Assembly (NCBI GenBank): GCA_037501455.1
Contig: CM074862.1
Span: 84,777,501-84,841,500, forward strand
DNA: 64,000 nucleotides
Reading direction: 5' to 3'
Source: Lantana camara
Taxonomy: Eukaryota; Streptophyta; Magnoliopsida; Lamiales; Verbenaceae
Positions 33,286 to 43,840 of this stretch are shown piece after piece. The position numbers and the translations under genes are program-made. Numbering within the stretch: the first letter of the stretch is position 1; each line of letters starts with the position of its first letter. The notes under the pieces were generated by a model. That model ran no database searches. It was given only the letters and a program-made list of their open reading frames with translations, and was not told the origin of the DNA.

Positions 33286-35360
33286 CCCTTATAAGAACTC
33301 CGATTGACCTGATTTTTGAACTCACGGAAACCTCTTGAAGTCTAGAACAATCTCCAATTGGAATCACCTCAATATATTTTCTCATTTATGAGATATAATC
33401 AATTATTTTTGGTGTCGCCACTTTCCCGGAAAACTGCACTCGCCTAACTTCAAGCTTACGCCATTTTCTCCTCACTTTGAACTAGAATACGAGCCATATA
33501 TCCTCAGAAAGGTCTATGTGTCTAGTTTCATATCCATAAAAAAAAACTCAATTCAAACTTCTACAACTCAAGATAATCCAGTTTTCCTACAGCCTACGCA
33601 TTTCTGAAAATTGTCTACTTTTGTCAAACTTCTCCGAAACCTCTCTTATTGCATTCCTTTCACTTCCTTGACTCCCGTATGTGACTTATATGAATTAGAT
33701 GCTTACTTTATTAATAAGTATGTTCCTATTTGACACTTATTGATACTTTAATTGGGAATTTAGACACATTCGTGATATTTATTGATTGTAAAGGCATGAT
33801 TGACATCACATGACTTTGCCATTCGTCTTAAATGGTTCATACGAGTCGAGTCTCACATACACGTGTCCTTTTTATATAGATCACATTCCCGGTGACGAGG
33901 AGCACGCTCCTTAGGGTGTTTCCTTGCTTCTTTTGGTTGGTAAAGTACAGGTGAGGTTTAATTCTAGATACTTAGAACCCTTACAACCCTATGTGTTGTT
34001 TTCGGCCAATAGTATATATATATTTATAGTTTTCAAATCTTAATGATTTACAACTGATTTCATGAAATGAACGGATTGATTGATTATTTTGGCTAGTAAA
34101 GCATGTTCACGTTGGGCCCCGAGGGTAGTGTATTGAGCCAACCGGGAAGCAAGGGCTGACAGGTAACTCTTGCACTATCCTCACCATGTGGGATCACCTC
34201 TGAATCCACCAGGAGGTTTGGTGGAGGAAGAAATCCCGTGCGTAGGAGTCATGTTCCTGACGTACACCATGCATGGATGGTTGGGTCTTGCAAACCCACC
34301 ATCACCCGGAGGAAGAAAGAATTCATGAAACTGCTAATTGTGCACTGTAATAACTTGCATGATAACCATTGGATTGAAACACTCATGATTGCACACTTTT
34401 GGTGAAAGGTTGGAGAATTGCCCTCACTCGCTGGGCCACGTATTGAATTGATCGTGATTAAATTATTAATTGATTAGTTGTAATCTCGGGCGAGTTCTAC
34501 TTTATTATTGAACTTATATTGCCCTCTTTTATAAAACCTTATCCGAGATTATAGCTTGCATGGTAATTACGCTAATATTTATTTATAAACCCCTCACTCA
34601 GTCGTCCTTAGACTGACACCTCACATTTTCAGGTCTTGCAGGGTGCGTGCTAGGCGGGATTTGAGTCTTTCATTTTGGGTCCATTATAGCTCATGTAATT
34701 TATTGATGTATTTCTATTACTTATACAGTTTTGGTACTTATGTATATTACAAATTGTTAGGGATAATTGATATGGTATATGAATAAAAGTGATGGTCATG
34801 GACTTGAATGATGTTAATGAAGTGAATGTAAATTATCATGCTTACGTTTATCTTTATGCATGTTGGTATTTAATTGAGGGTTAGTCCCGCCTAGCTAGTA
34901 AGTTAGATTGTTTTTTTTTATTGTCTCCCGTTCGCTATAGGCTTGATTCATGTATGGGTGTTCGTTCCATATGTGGATTGAACTATAGTGCGGGGGATGT
35001 GGCTACCTAGCGTTCCGGGTGCTACAAACGAGATCAGCCACGTATTTCGCACACTGATCCAAGTGTGGCTATTAAAATTAATCCCAGTTCAAGCAGGCCA
35101 ACGCATGCGGGATCGAATATTCCTCAACTTGTAAAAAAAAAAAAAAAATGGCAAGTGAAGGAAGCTTAAAATTCATCCATGCATTCAGGTAAAAAAAAAA
35201 AAAAAAAGGGAAAAGCAAGGTCAGTTACACCTAGCGTATCGAGCTCACCACGCGATGTGGCTCGACAGGCAATTGTTTAACAATAGAAAAAGAAGCAAGT
35301 ATTCACCCAACCACAACCCGGCTGGAAGGTCGAACTAATTGACTACAAGAAAATGGAAAT

Positions 35361-38013
35361 TCAATCGAGCTTAATGGGGGCAGATGCGGATTCCTGAACA
35401 GTTCGACGCCGGGCCCTCTCAAGCTCTCGAACGGTGGGGAGGAAGCTTTCGACCTGAACCGGCTGAGGGAGCTCGCATTCTACCGGGCGCTTTTCTTTCT
35501 TAGCTTGGGTGATCTCGATGGCATGGCCGTATTTGTAGGTCGCCCATTCGATCTGGATCGGCTCTTCCTCTTCAGGCTGATCGGGGTGCACCCGGGTCTG
35601 GGAGCAGGGGGACAATCGATTCGAAGTTGAAATTGGGAACGATGGCGTCCTGAGCCTTGAGCTGGTTTATGGCGATCTAGAACCCCTCCGCTAGATCGTT
35701 CTGCCCCATGATCAAGCTAACCTTTTCGAAGCCGGGACCCTCCATAAACTCGCGAACTGTATACCGATCGATCTCCAGCTTGTACTTCTTCATCTCCTCA
35801 GCGGCTTTGCAGATCTTCGTCCGGGCGAGATCGAAGACCTCGTTCTGCCCCTCCTCCTTTGAAACAGCCATGGCAGCTTCGAGCTGCTTGGCGAAATCCT
35901 CCTTCATCCTGACCAGCTCGTCCGAATGAGCCTTCTCCGCCTTCTCAAGAGCCTCCTGCGAGCTCTTCCATTGAGCCTCCAGGGTCTGCTTCTCTTCGAC
36001 CCGCACTCGCTTTTCTTCGCGAGCTTCCCTGAGTTCCTCCTCGAGCTGTTGCACCCGCTCGGGGTTCGCTGAGGCGAGCCGACCCTTCATCAGCTGGTAC
36101 TTTTTCTTGTATTTCTCCTTGCCAGCTTTGAAGACCTCAGCCTCGTGGATCGAGTTGATGAGAACGGGGAGAACGTCCTGAGAACAAGCAATCAGATCGA
36201 GTGAGTCCGATCCCTTGGAGTTATTTCAAAAAAAAAAACCTACAAACAAAGCAAGGAAAAGCTTAGAAAACTTAACCCAAAAAGACCTCTGGCAGCCTGG
36301 TACCTTTTCTGCCTCGCGGATCGCCCAGAGAGCTTCTTCTGCTCGTCAATGATGCATCCAGTATTGAAAAGGGCAGTGAGGAGGTCGGGGTCTGCCTTTC
36401 CGAACGCCAGCGCTCGATCGGTGCCATCGGCCTTTTTGAGTTCGAGGCCAGTAGGCCACTGGGGGAGAGGGGTCTTGGGAAAATTTAAGAGCTGGGCTTC
36501 CTCATCGGACTCGTTAGAATCCTGCAATTCGTGAACCAACTCTCTAAAGGGCCTTTTGCCTACCCCATGGCTTGCCTGAATAAATTGAAGTTGAGAATCA
36601 ACATCTTCATCAAAATATAAAGGTAGATGATCTAGGTTTATTACTTGTTCGACGTCATCCCCGATCTGACCGGTCGGTTGTGCTGATGACCCGGTATGAC
36701 CCTCGAGCTCCTGACCGCGGAGTGGCTCCCCAGCAGTCTGCTCAGCTAGATCGGCATCTAGATCGTGCAGCTCCTTCGAGCACCTCTCCTGCTGAGCTCG
36801 TTGCGCGTCAGGGAGGGAATTGATTATGGCTCGAGCGACCTCTGCTACAGGTCGAAGTTCGTCCGGGGTGGCGTTCCTTTGATTCATCGCCCTCATCCTT
36901 GAAGATCGAGACATGATTAACGATCGTAGATCTGCAAAACGAAAGATCAGATCGACTGAATAGGTCGAAAAAAGCAAGAAAATAATTTAAAATAAGACCC
37001 TGATCGAATAGGGGTCCGGTCGAAGTGAGAGCATACCGAAGCGGAAGTTCTTTCTACGAGTCCCAGTTAAAATGCCCGCTTCGACCAGATTTTCCGTCCT
37101 CGTCAGGTTAGTATGGTCTAGGAGCCCCAGGTTGGTTAACAATTCGAAGCGTTCGTGAAGCCAGGTCGACGACTTGGTCACGAGCCGCCTTGGGCCGTTG
37201 TCCCCCTAAGTAATTCGGAAGCCAGGTACTATGGGAAGATCGATGAAGAAGAACTTGAACTTCCAGTTCACCCCATGAGACGTAGACGGGATCGATACGA
37301 TCTTCCGGTTCGGCTTCGATTGGAGGTTGACGTATCCGACCCCGGACTTGGTAGCACTGTTAAACGTGAAGAACTCCCCGAAGTCCCAGATCTCCGGCTC
37401 GAACCCGAGGCACTTCATCGTGATGATCATGCAGTGCATTAGCGAGAAAGAGTTGGGGGTCAACTGGGAAGGACACAGATTATATCGAATTAAAAAGTCC
37501 GCAATGACCCGGGGAAGAGGAAGCCTGAACCCCGTACTTGACGGAAGCATAGTACATACCAACCGATCTCAAACCCCTCGGTCTCTCAACTGTTTCCCCC
37601 TCCTGCGGCATGCGAACTGTGTATTGGGGACCCAACCCCAATAGCCTGGTGACCTCCATGAACTCCTGAGGAGTTATCTTAGAAAGCCTCTCAGAAACAT
37701 GCTAGAGGGTCCTGTAAACATGCGGAAGTCGAGCTGGAGGGTTCCCGACATGCTCCATGGGTTCCCCACCATCGATCTGCCTCCCTCCGACCTGTTCCTC
37801 TATAGTTTCCTCCTCTTCTGGTTCGTCTAACAGTCCTATAGGTCGCCGCACCCTCGACGTCGAAGCCGATCCCCCTCTATTCGCCGTCAGAACTTCGCCC
37901 CTTCCCGAAGCCGACCCCGATGCGAACTCAAAACTTTCACTTGGTAAAGGGGGGGCCGACAGGTCGTCTTCCCGTTCTGGTGAAGGTGTAAACGCGACCT
38001 GGTCTTGAGCCAT
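35361..38013 (-). pseudogene. antisense gene (aORF) of the Tat element, decayed
   Basis: Read on the minus strand between the spacer and the 3' LTR. It starts ATG 38013 with an acidic Pro/Ser-rich N-terminus. The conserved domain (about 37560-37200, with VIADFLIRYNLCPSQLTPN) is homologous to the gene at 61255. Then come a likely phase-1 intron (GTATGC at 37036 to GCAG ending 36932), a second exon (36931-about 36290, with EVARAIINSLPDAQRA), another intron of uncertain ends, and a long coiled coil (about 36180-35680, rich in E, K, R and Q). Lesions: stop near 37702, frameshift near 37540, stop at 37206, stop near 35677 and a frameshift near 35610. Antisense ORFs in this location are known in the Tat lineage; their role is unknown. 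GC content and codon use match the Tat gag-pol. Confidence 0.72.
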
Positions 38014-38146
38014 AAAAGCTAAAAGAAGATGGGGAGTTTACCTTTCCAAAGCGGGTCGTGGAAGCGCCTGTTCACAAACGAGCTGAGCAGATCGGAGCAG
38101 TTCGGTCCTTAGTGTGCAAATGGTGAATTTGGGGCTCAGGGAGGCC

Positions 38147-38162
38147 CCCCTATATATAGAGG
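38147..38162 (-). promoter_or_regulatory. TATA box for the antisense gene
   Basis: TCTATATATAGGGGGG on the minus strand lies about 140 bases before the antisense ATG (38013) and about 235 bases from the 3' LTR, facing away from the LTR. It suggests that the antisense gene is transcribed from its own internal promoter. Confidence 0.55.
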
Positions 38163-38380
38163 TTGAAAATGTAACGCCTCGAAATACGAAACAACGCCAT
38201 AATTACCCTGCACACGCCTATCCTATGGAAGGTCGCGTCGCATTAAATACGGTGTCAGACCGATCTGACTCAAAAGTCACCCCAAATAATTAGGGCGATA
38301 GTTCGATTGCAATGGCCACGACGATTCCCCTACCCAGTGCCAGATCGATGAAATTACCACTGCGAAAATTCACACTGGTA

Positions 38381-38394
38381 ATTTGGGGGGCCTC
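38381..38394 (+). promoter_or_regulatory. polypurine tract of the Tat element
   Basis: ATTTGGGGGGCCTC directly precedes the 3' LTR, the expected site of plus-strand priming. The second Tat element has the equivalent AATTTGGGGGG on the minus strand at 60686-60676. Confidence 0.8.
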
Positions 38395-39161
38395 TGACAT
38401 GGCATAACATCGTGTCCCCTGATGAGCCACGTGGACCGTTCCGCCAGCTTGGACGGACCCGATCGACGTGTCGCTTGGCACGCCCCAGACCTATCCATCA
38501 GATCATGACAAGCCTGCTAACGATCTGAAGAGTCCATTGACCTCGATCTACGCAGCGCCTCGTCTCGATCTGTCGTTTACTTCCCTAAGGGAACCCAAAC
38601 AGAACTGAGGAATCCGGTGGACAACATCGATTTGCAGATCGATTACATACGTCACGGGACACCCGAATACTGTAAAGCACTCCTGTCGGGACACGCGTAT
38701 CCTTCCCATTCCCTGGAACAAGCGTATTACGGCTCATTAATGACTGTCAGTCCTTGCTTTTACCCAAAGGGGAAAGAAGGTACGAACGACCCGCCTCAAG
38801 CCGGTTCCATCACTCGACATCCAGATCGACGACTGGCAACGCCATTAATGCACACCTACAGTACACGCATTACTGTGTTATTTGGCCATGGCTATAAATA
38901 CTCGCCCTTGGAACAGTAGTTGGTAAGCCTTTAATACGCATTCAATTGCATTTATTCTCTTTCTAAAGAGCCCTATTACTGACTTGAGCGTCGCAGTGCC
39001 AAACTTGGGTATAACCCCAAGTCCGCCAAGTTGGCTTCGCGCTCACGTTTGCTAGTGCTTTCAGGTCGATAAAGAACCCACTCAAATAAATTCTTAACTG
39101 ATTGACCCAAATCTGACCCTCAGATCGTCCATCTCAGATCGATTGGATTTGAGCCAGATCA
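38395..39161 (+). repeat. 3' LTR of the Tat element (767 bp)
   Basis: Same termini as the 5' LTR, followed by CAATT. It lacks about 13 bp containing one CCACGTGG present in the 5' copy. TATA box CTATAAATACTC near 38891. Confidence 0.92.
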
Positions 39162-39166
39162 CAATT

Positions 39167-39786
39167 AATTAAGTTTAGTTTTCAAAATAATAATTCATGT
39201 TCAAATCTCGTTTAAACGTATATTTGAAAAAAAGAATCTATTAATTTAATTGGGGGCAACAAATATGGATTATAATCTTAGGTGGAGAGATTGTTGTTTG
39301 TCATAATTTGGATATATGATCATCAAGGGTGGTGCTGCTCCCCACTATCCTGTTAATCTAATCTAATAATTATAAATATAGTATTGTCTCATAATATAAT
39401 AAGATATCAAAAATATCGGCAAATGATGACGATTATGCATAACACGTCAGAGCTAATCTAGAAACACCCACATCCACCACCTATGGCTTCAAAAGTAACG
39501 AGGGCATTTCCGTCGTTTCACACCCCCAAATACAGTGATATGCGCGTCTCCATGAGGCCATTATTCCCTCACCATCGCCTTCATATTCCCACTCCGCAAC
39601 CCCAAACCGCTATCCATTTTTCACCACTCCTCTCCTCTCTCTCTCTCTCTCTCTCATCTCCATTTTTTCTCTCAAGATCAAAACAAGAAAAGCTTTCCAC
39701 TTGAAAGGATTTGTATTTTTCTTGTCGCAAACGAGGAAGTATATCTTTCTGTGTTATTTCTGGGGTGGTCTTTTCCTTTGGCGGTA
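39167..39786 (+). promoter_or_regulatory. promoter and 5' UTR region of the zinc-finger gene
   Basis: Only about 620 bp of host sequence separates the Tat 3' LTR from the start codon. A TATA-like TATAAATATAG lies near 39371-39381. A (CT)n tract at 39635-39655, common in plant 5' leaders, precedes the gene. An upstream ATG at 39751 is in frame and would add 12 residues; a separate short frame at 39483-39704 overlaps the CT tract and may be an upstream ORF or chance. Confidence 0.45.
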
Positions 39787-40314
39787 ATGGCGCAGAAGAC
39801 GGAGAAGGAGGAGACGGAGTTCAAGGTTGTGCCAGAGACCATCTCCCTTTGCGTCAAATGCGGCGTTGCAGCTAGCTCCGCCGCCAGTACTTTGTGCCAG
39901 AAGTGTTTCAGCGCTTCCACCTCCACATCAGCTGTCACCGTCACCGCCGCCTCGGCCGGCGGAGCAAAGCCGATAAACCACGTTTTGTTGGAGAAATCCT
40001 TCAGATCTAGCACATCCAGAAAGTCCTTACTGGAGAGGAAATCCAGTTCGGCGGAGGCGAGTCGAGATCTGAACGAAGAGGCGTGTACGTCTGCGGAGGA
40101 CGCGCATCCGGTGAAGAGAGAAGTCAATCGATGCTCCGGTTGCCGGAGGAAAGTCGGGTTGACTGGATTCAGATGCCGATGCGGCGATCTTTTCTGCGCC
40201 GATCATCGGTACTCCGACCGTCATGACTGCAGCTACGACTACAAAACCGCCGGGAGAGACGCCATAGCCAGGGAGAATCCGGTTGTTAAAGCCGCAAAAA
40301 TTGTCAGAATTTGA
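39787..40314 (+). CDS. A20/AN1 zinc-finger stress-associated protein
   Basis: A 175-residue protein of the plant SAP family. The A20-type finger uses C22, C25, C37 and C40 (CVKCG...LCQKCF). The AN1 finger near the C-terminus uses C116, C119, C130, C132, C137, H140, H146 and C148 (CxxC, CRC, FCxxH, HDC), a complete AN1 set, and the protein ends in the family's [19 protein letters not shown] tail. A Ser/Ala-rich linker joins them. SAP proteins bind ubiquitin or act as E3 ligases and modulate abiotic stress and hormone responses; that role is from the family. The gene is intronless, as most SAP genes are. I chose ATG 39787 (MAQKTEK) over 39751 because SAP proteins start shortly before the A20 finger. 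The A20 spacing is standard, although the intervening residues are unusually Ala/Ser-rich. Confidence 0.92.
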   Translation: MAQKTEKEETEFKVVPETISLCVKCGVAASSAASTLCQKCFSASTSTSAVTVTAASAGGAKPINHVLLEKSFRSSTSRKSLLERKSSSAEASRDLNEEACTSAEDAHPVKREVNRCSGCRRKVGLTGFRCRCGDLFCADHRYSDRHDCSYDYKTAGRDAIARENPVVKAAKIVRI

Positions 40315-41035
40315 TCGGGAAAAAAAACAATTAGATCGAACCCTAATATGCCGACCTCAACACGCTGGGAAGATAACTGAATTCATCATATCTGGATGAA
40401 ACGAAAACGATCGATGATCGATCCGATTGTTATTGCTGTTTTTTCCTTGGGCGGTAGAGGGGCGACGCCGCCTTCTCCTGGGAAATAATTTCACCAAAAG
40501 GCAGGTGGAATCGAACTTCAAAGTTGCTATATTCTTACCTTTTTAATTTAATTATTGAAAAAGAAAAAAAAAGCAAGATGAAATTTATTGTGATAAAATT
40601 ATGAAGCTCCGGCTCCTCCCTCCCTTCAAATTGCGTGTGTTGTTTCGAATGAATTTAGTTTGGATTTGTACGTGGATTATTATCTTGTTTCAGTTGAATG
40701 ATTAAAAGAATAGATAAGATTGTGACGAAAAAAGATGCTTCGATCAGTGTTGATTGATGATGAACCTTTGGGTTTTGTTTGGAGGTTGGGATGATGAATA
40801 TCAATTTACTGTAGCAAAAGTCTATGAATGCTGCGGGTCCATAAGTAATGTGGGCAAGTGGGGGGTAAGGTCATTTTCTAAAAACAGTGGGAATACAAAT
40901 ACACTTTGCAAAAAGAGTGTACTATTGAAACATATTGCAAATATAGTGTTACCCGCACATGGAAATAGCGAAACTCCAAATTTATATCCAAATTCAAATT
41001 TATATCCAAATTCATAATACAGTTGATATTTTTCT
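40315..41035 (+). other. 3' UTR and flank before the viral insertion
   Basis: The first few hundred bases are probably the 3' UTR of the zinc-finger gene. An 87-codon frame at 40754-41017 ends in a duplicated LYPNSNLYPNS, caused by a 15-bp direct repeat (AAATTTATATCCAAATTC-like near 40978 and 40996). It has no domain and I do not call it a gene. Confidence 0.4.
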
Positions 41036-41091
41036 ATAAATCAATACAATAATTTTTGAATATTATATTTTGATCCACAATACTTTTCAAA

Positions 41092-41484
41092 ATGAAAGGA
41101 TATAATGAATATTTAATAGATTTATATGACGAATATAATTATTATAAAAAATCATACTTAGTGGTAAAAAATAATAGACACTGATATATCACGAGATATC
41201 ATGAATATTGGGCAGAATATTATCAAGAACAAATACAAAAAATTATTTCATTACTAAAATGATTTAAAAGATAAAATTGATAAACAAAGAATAATAAAAA
41301 CAAATATTACAAAATCAGGGAAAAGATTAGAAAGTGCAATAATATACAAGTCTATCATGAAAAAGATTTTTATATGTCCAAATGAAAGAAATGAGATTAA
41401 AAATATAATAAATAATGATAAACAAATTAAAATAACAAATAAAAAGTTTGTAGAAAAAATATATCAACGGGAAATAAACGGATA
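41092..41484 (+). pseudogene. left-end remnant of the viral small-ORF block
   Basis: Short frames with stops and a shift. Three pieces resemble the ORFs at the right end of the integrant: a start MKGYNEYL... (41092), a piece with ISRDIMNIGQNII (about 41185-41225) like ITRDIKESEEQVII of the 48932 ORF, and a piece with SGKRLES and NKKFVEKIYQREIN (about 41310-41480) like MGKNLETS and NNKFIEKIHKREIN of the 49156 ORF. Similarity is at protein level and clearly diverged. The block is about 0.4 kb against 0.7 kb at the right end. Confidence 0.65.
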
Positions 41485-41487
41485 AAA

Positions 41488-41814
41488 ATGGATCAATTTA
41501 ATAAACAGATAAAACGAAGAGAATTAAGACTGATTCGGAGTATAATAAAACAAGAAACTCTAGTTCTAAACTTAATAACTAATCCAACAAACTATAAAAT
41601 TCAAGAAGAAATTCTCAATAGTAAGAAACGAAGAGAAAAACAACTCTTGAAAAATGAAATATACACTCCAGTTAATTTAATAAGATTAGAAAAATACATG
41701 ACATGGTTAAAACAACATAAAGAACAGACAGAAGAACTTAGAGAACAAACTGAAAATACACTAAAATGGTGCAAAAGACTACGAACTAAAATAAATATAC
41801 TTTCATCAGCATGA
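41488..41814 (+). CDS. viral small ORF, 108 residues
   Basis: A very basic, helix-rich protein (many K, R, E and Q) beginning MDQFNKQIKRRELRLIRS. No domain recognised. It starts four bases after the stop of the preceding remnant frame and ends in an ATGA overlap with the next ORF (41811), which supports a real coupled ORF. It occupies the position of the unassigned ORF II/III proteins of soymoviruses. Confidence 0.6.
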   Translation: MDQFNKQIKRRELRLIRSIIKQETLVLNLITNPTNYKIQEEILNSKKRREKQLLKNEIYTPVNLIRLEKYMTWLKQHKEQTEELREQTENTLKWCKRLRTKINILSSA

Positions 41815-42386
41815 GTTTTACACAAGAATTACAAAAATTTGTAGAAACATTAAACGAACAAGTACAATCCCTAAATAATACAATACAAACATTAACTGAA
41901 CAATTAATAAGTACTAATGAAAAAATGTCACGATTAGAAGATACTATAAACAATATAAATAAAACTCAAGAAATTGAATCATACTATAAAATTGATCAAA
42001 ACGTTTTCTCTTGTCATCAGGAGGGGGGAGAATATCCACATTTATTTCACACTATTACAAATCCACAATTAAACACCATTATAGATGTGTTACAACAAAT
42101 TCTTCTAGATAAAAAACAAGATGTTATAAATGAAATTGATAATACACAAGAAATTTTAGATAAACTTCTACAAGAACTTAGAGGAAAACAAGTGGAAAAC
42201 CAAAGTAGTACATCTGAAGAAAAACAAATAATACTTCCTATGTCAAATTGTCAGGAATTATTAAAACAACTCAAAGAAGTAATTATACGAAAAGAATATT
42301 CTAGACATATAACTATTGCTGATCTTGAAACATATTTTGGAAACAGAAATCTTAAACCTTTTCAAATAGAAACTCCACGTTTATAA
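41811..42386 (+). CDS. viral coiled-coil ORF, 191 residues
   Basis: The N-terminal 60 residues form a strong coiled coil (LQKFVETLNEQVQSLNNTI, EKMSRLEDTINNINK), followed by an acidic and helical remainder. Position directly before the coat protein and an N-terminal coiled coil resemble caulimovirid virion-associated proteins, which tetramerise and bind the capsid. That function is inferred from position and fold only. It overlaps the previous ORF by ATGA and the next by TAATG. Confidence 0.6.
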   Translation: MSFTQELQKFVETLNEQVQSLNNTIQTLTEQLISTNEKMSRLEDTINNINKTQEIESYYKIDQNVFSCHQEGGEYPHLFHTITNPQLNTIIDVLQQILLDKKQDVINEIDNTQEILDKLLQELRGKQVENQSSTSEEKQIILPMSNCQELLKQLKEVIIRKEYSRHITIADLETYFGNRNLKPFQIETPRL

Positions 42387-43840
42387 TGGAAACTTTTAAT
42401 TTAGAAGAAAAAATTGAAGAATTAAACAATTTATTAGAATCATTAAAAATTGTTGATGAAGAAAATAAACAAACCCATACATTAGAAGCCATAAAACCAG
42501 AAGTAGAAAACGAAGAAGTAATATATGGATATGAGTCATCAGAAGACGATGTGTTAGGAATGGAACACGGATTAAAACAAGAAAAAGACAAGAAAGATAT
42601 TCCAGAAGCTAGCAATACAAAAAAGGAAGAATACTATCAAGAAGATAAATATACCAATCCTTTAAAAAATTCAAGCATACAATACAATTTTAAAAAGGGA
42701 TATATTCCAAATAAAAAAGGAAGATGGTCTAAACTACCCGAACAATATATACCTACAAAGGAAATATTAGGAGTCGATGGAATATTAAATTTAGACTGTG
42801 TAACAAACAAATCAACACTTATCACTGAATGGGCACATAAATTAGGACTAATTCTAGAAACTGAAGATAGATTAAGACAAGGAAATTTTAAAACAATATT
42901 TAATTTTATACAATATAAAACAGTAGGAAATGTAACACACTTCTTATCTTCATTATCTGAAGAACAGAAAACACTCTTAAGAGGAGAAGACTCTGTAAGT
43001 ACTTTTTGGAACATAATTGAAAAAATATATTCAGAATTTATTGGAATACCTATACAACATTCAGGATTTTTTGTAACAAATAGAGAACAAGAAAGAGCAG
43101 CATTCCATTTAGCTAATACACAAATATTAGACATGTGTGCTATAGAACACTTTAATTGCGAATACAATATGTATTACTATGATTTAAACAAAGAAAATAG
43201 AGAAAAATATCTATCATTATACTTCAATAAATTACCCTACCCAGTTGGACAAATAGTATATGCAGAATTTAAGAAACAAATAAATGAAGGATTCGTTTCA
43301 GAAACACTAGGAGGAGCGCAGACTGTAGTAGAACAATTTATAGGAGACAAATGCTATGAAAGAGAATTACACAATGCAGTTAAAAACAAGGTTACAATAT
43401 GTTGTGAGGGAAATCCTTTAGTACCTCAACAATACGGAGAAAGTCCATACATAATTCGACCAAACAAAAAAAGAAAATATAGGAGAAAGGATAAAAGATA
43501 TAGATGGAGAAAGAAACCTAAAAAATGGATTGATAACAATAAACATAAATTTCAAAAAAGAAGAAGACGTTTCTTTAAAAAGAAAGAATACAAACCAAAA
43601 CAAAAATACTGTCCAGAAGGAAAGAAAAAATGCCAATGTTGGCTTTGCCATGAGGAAGGACACTATGCTAGGAAATGCCCCAAACAACGAAAACAGCCTG
43701 AGAAAAAACTATATATACTTCAAGTAGCTCAAACATACGATCTAGAACCAATAGAAGAAGACTATTCTGATCTAGAAAACATATACGAAATAGAAACTGT
43801 TACAGAATCAGAAACTGAATATAGTTCTGATGATTTCTAA
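42386..43840 (+). CDS. viral coat protein with zinc knuckle
   Basis: 484 residues, uninterrupted. The N-terminus is acidic (ESSEDDVLGMEHG region). The central capsid core (about residues 130-340) has the caulimovirid pattern. A strongly basic stretch follows (about 350-405, with RKDKRYRWRKKPKK and KRRRRFFKKK), probably nuclear import and nucleic-acid binding. A CCHC knuckle CWLCHEEGHYARKC (about 419-432) is the hallmark of caulimovirid and retroelement coat proteins. The C-terminus is acidic (TESETEYSSDDF), as in caulimovirids whose coat termini are cleaved and phosphorylated. It directly abuts pol (TAA then ATG at 43841). Confidence 0.88.
   Translation: METFNLEEKIEELNNLLESLKIVDEENKQTHTLEAIKPEVENEEVIYGYESSEDDVLGMEHGLKQEKDKKDIPEASNTKKEEYYQEDKYTNPLKNSSIQYNFKKGYIPNKKGRWSKLPEQYIPTKEILGVDGILNLDCVTNKSTLITEWAHKLGLILETEDRLRQGNFKTIFNFIQYKTVGNVTHFLSSLSEEQKTLLRGEDSVSTFWNIIEKIYSEFIGIPIQHSGFFVTNREQERAAFHLANTQILDMCAIEHFNCEYNMYYYDLNKENREKYLSLYFNKLPYPVGQIVYAEFKKQINEGFVSETLGGAQTVVEQFIGDKCYERELHNAVKNKVTICCEGNPLVPQQYGESPYIIRPNKKRKYRRKDKRYRWRKKPKKWIDNNKHKFQKRRRRFFKKKEYKPKQKYCPEGKKKCQCWLCHEEGHYARKCPKQRKQPEKKLYILQVAQTYDLEPIEEDYSDLENIYEIETVTESETEYSSDDF

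Larger units (their letters stand above)
19142..35026 (+). mobile_element. LTR-A: long solo LTR, split by two later insertions
   Basis: Starts TGTAGCTCCCCAATTTCC and ends CGTTCCGGGTGCTACA. A perfect 5-bp duplication AACGA flanks it at 19137-19141 and 35027-35031, inside the Tat spacer. After removing LTR-B and the Athila element with their duplications it is about 2.84 kb, close to LTR-B (2945 bp), which shares its ends and its internal block order. There is no internal region, so it is a solo LTR. The remaining segments are 19142-19614, 22565-23101 and 33196-35026. The TGT...CGGG end type and length suggest a Ty3/gypsy element with very long LTRs, but no coding region is present to prove the lineage. 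Confidence 0.85.
11635..39161 (+). mobile_element. Tat-lineage Ty3/gypsy retrotransposon, interrupted by nested LTR elements
   Basis: The two LTRs (11635-12414 and 38395-39161) both start TGACATGGCATAAC and end GCCAGATCA. The 5-bp duplication CAATT sits at 11630-11634 and 39162-39166. A PBS follows the 5' LTR and a G-rich PPT precedes the 3' LTR. Internal order is gag, protease, RT, RNase H, a second RNase H-like domain, integrase, repetitive spacer, antisense gene. The extra RNase H and the antisense ORF are known traits of the Tat lineage. Removing the 15.9-kb insertion at 19142-35031 leaves about 11.6 kb, a normal size. By eye the LTRs differ at some 30 positions plus indels, and the coding part is full of stops and frameshifts, so this is an old, dead copy. 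Confidence 0.92.

Noticed and set aside
37155..37644. Plus-strand frames opposite the Tat antisense gene
   Set aside because: The minus-strand frame shows homology to the gene at 61255; the plus frames show none.
40754..41017. 87-codon frame between the zinc-finger gene and the viral copy
   Set aside because: No domain, ends in a recent short tandem duplication, and lies in sequence typical of 3' flank.
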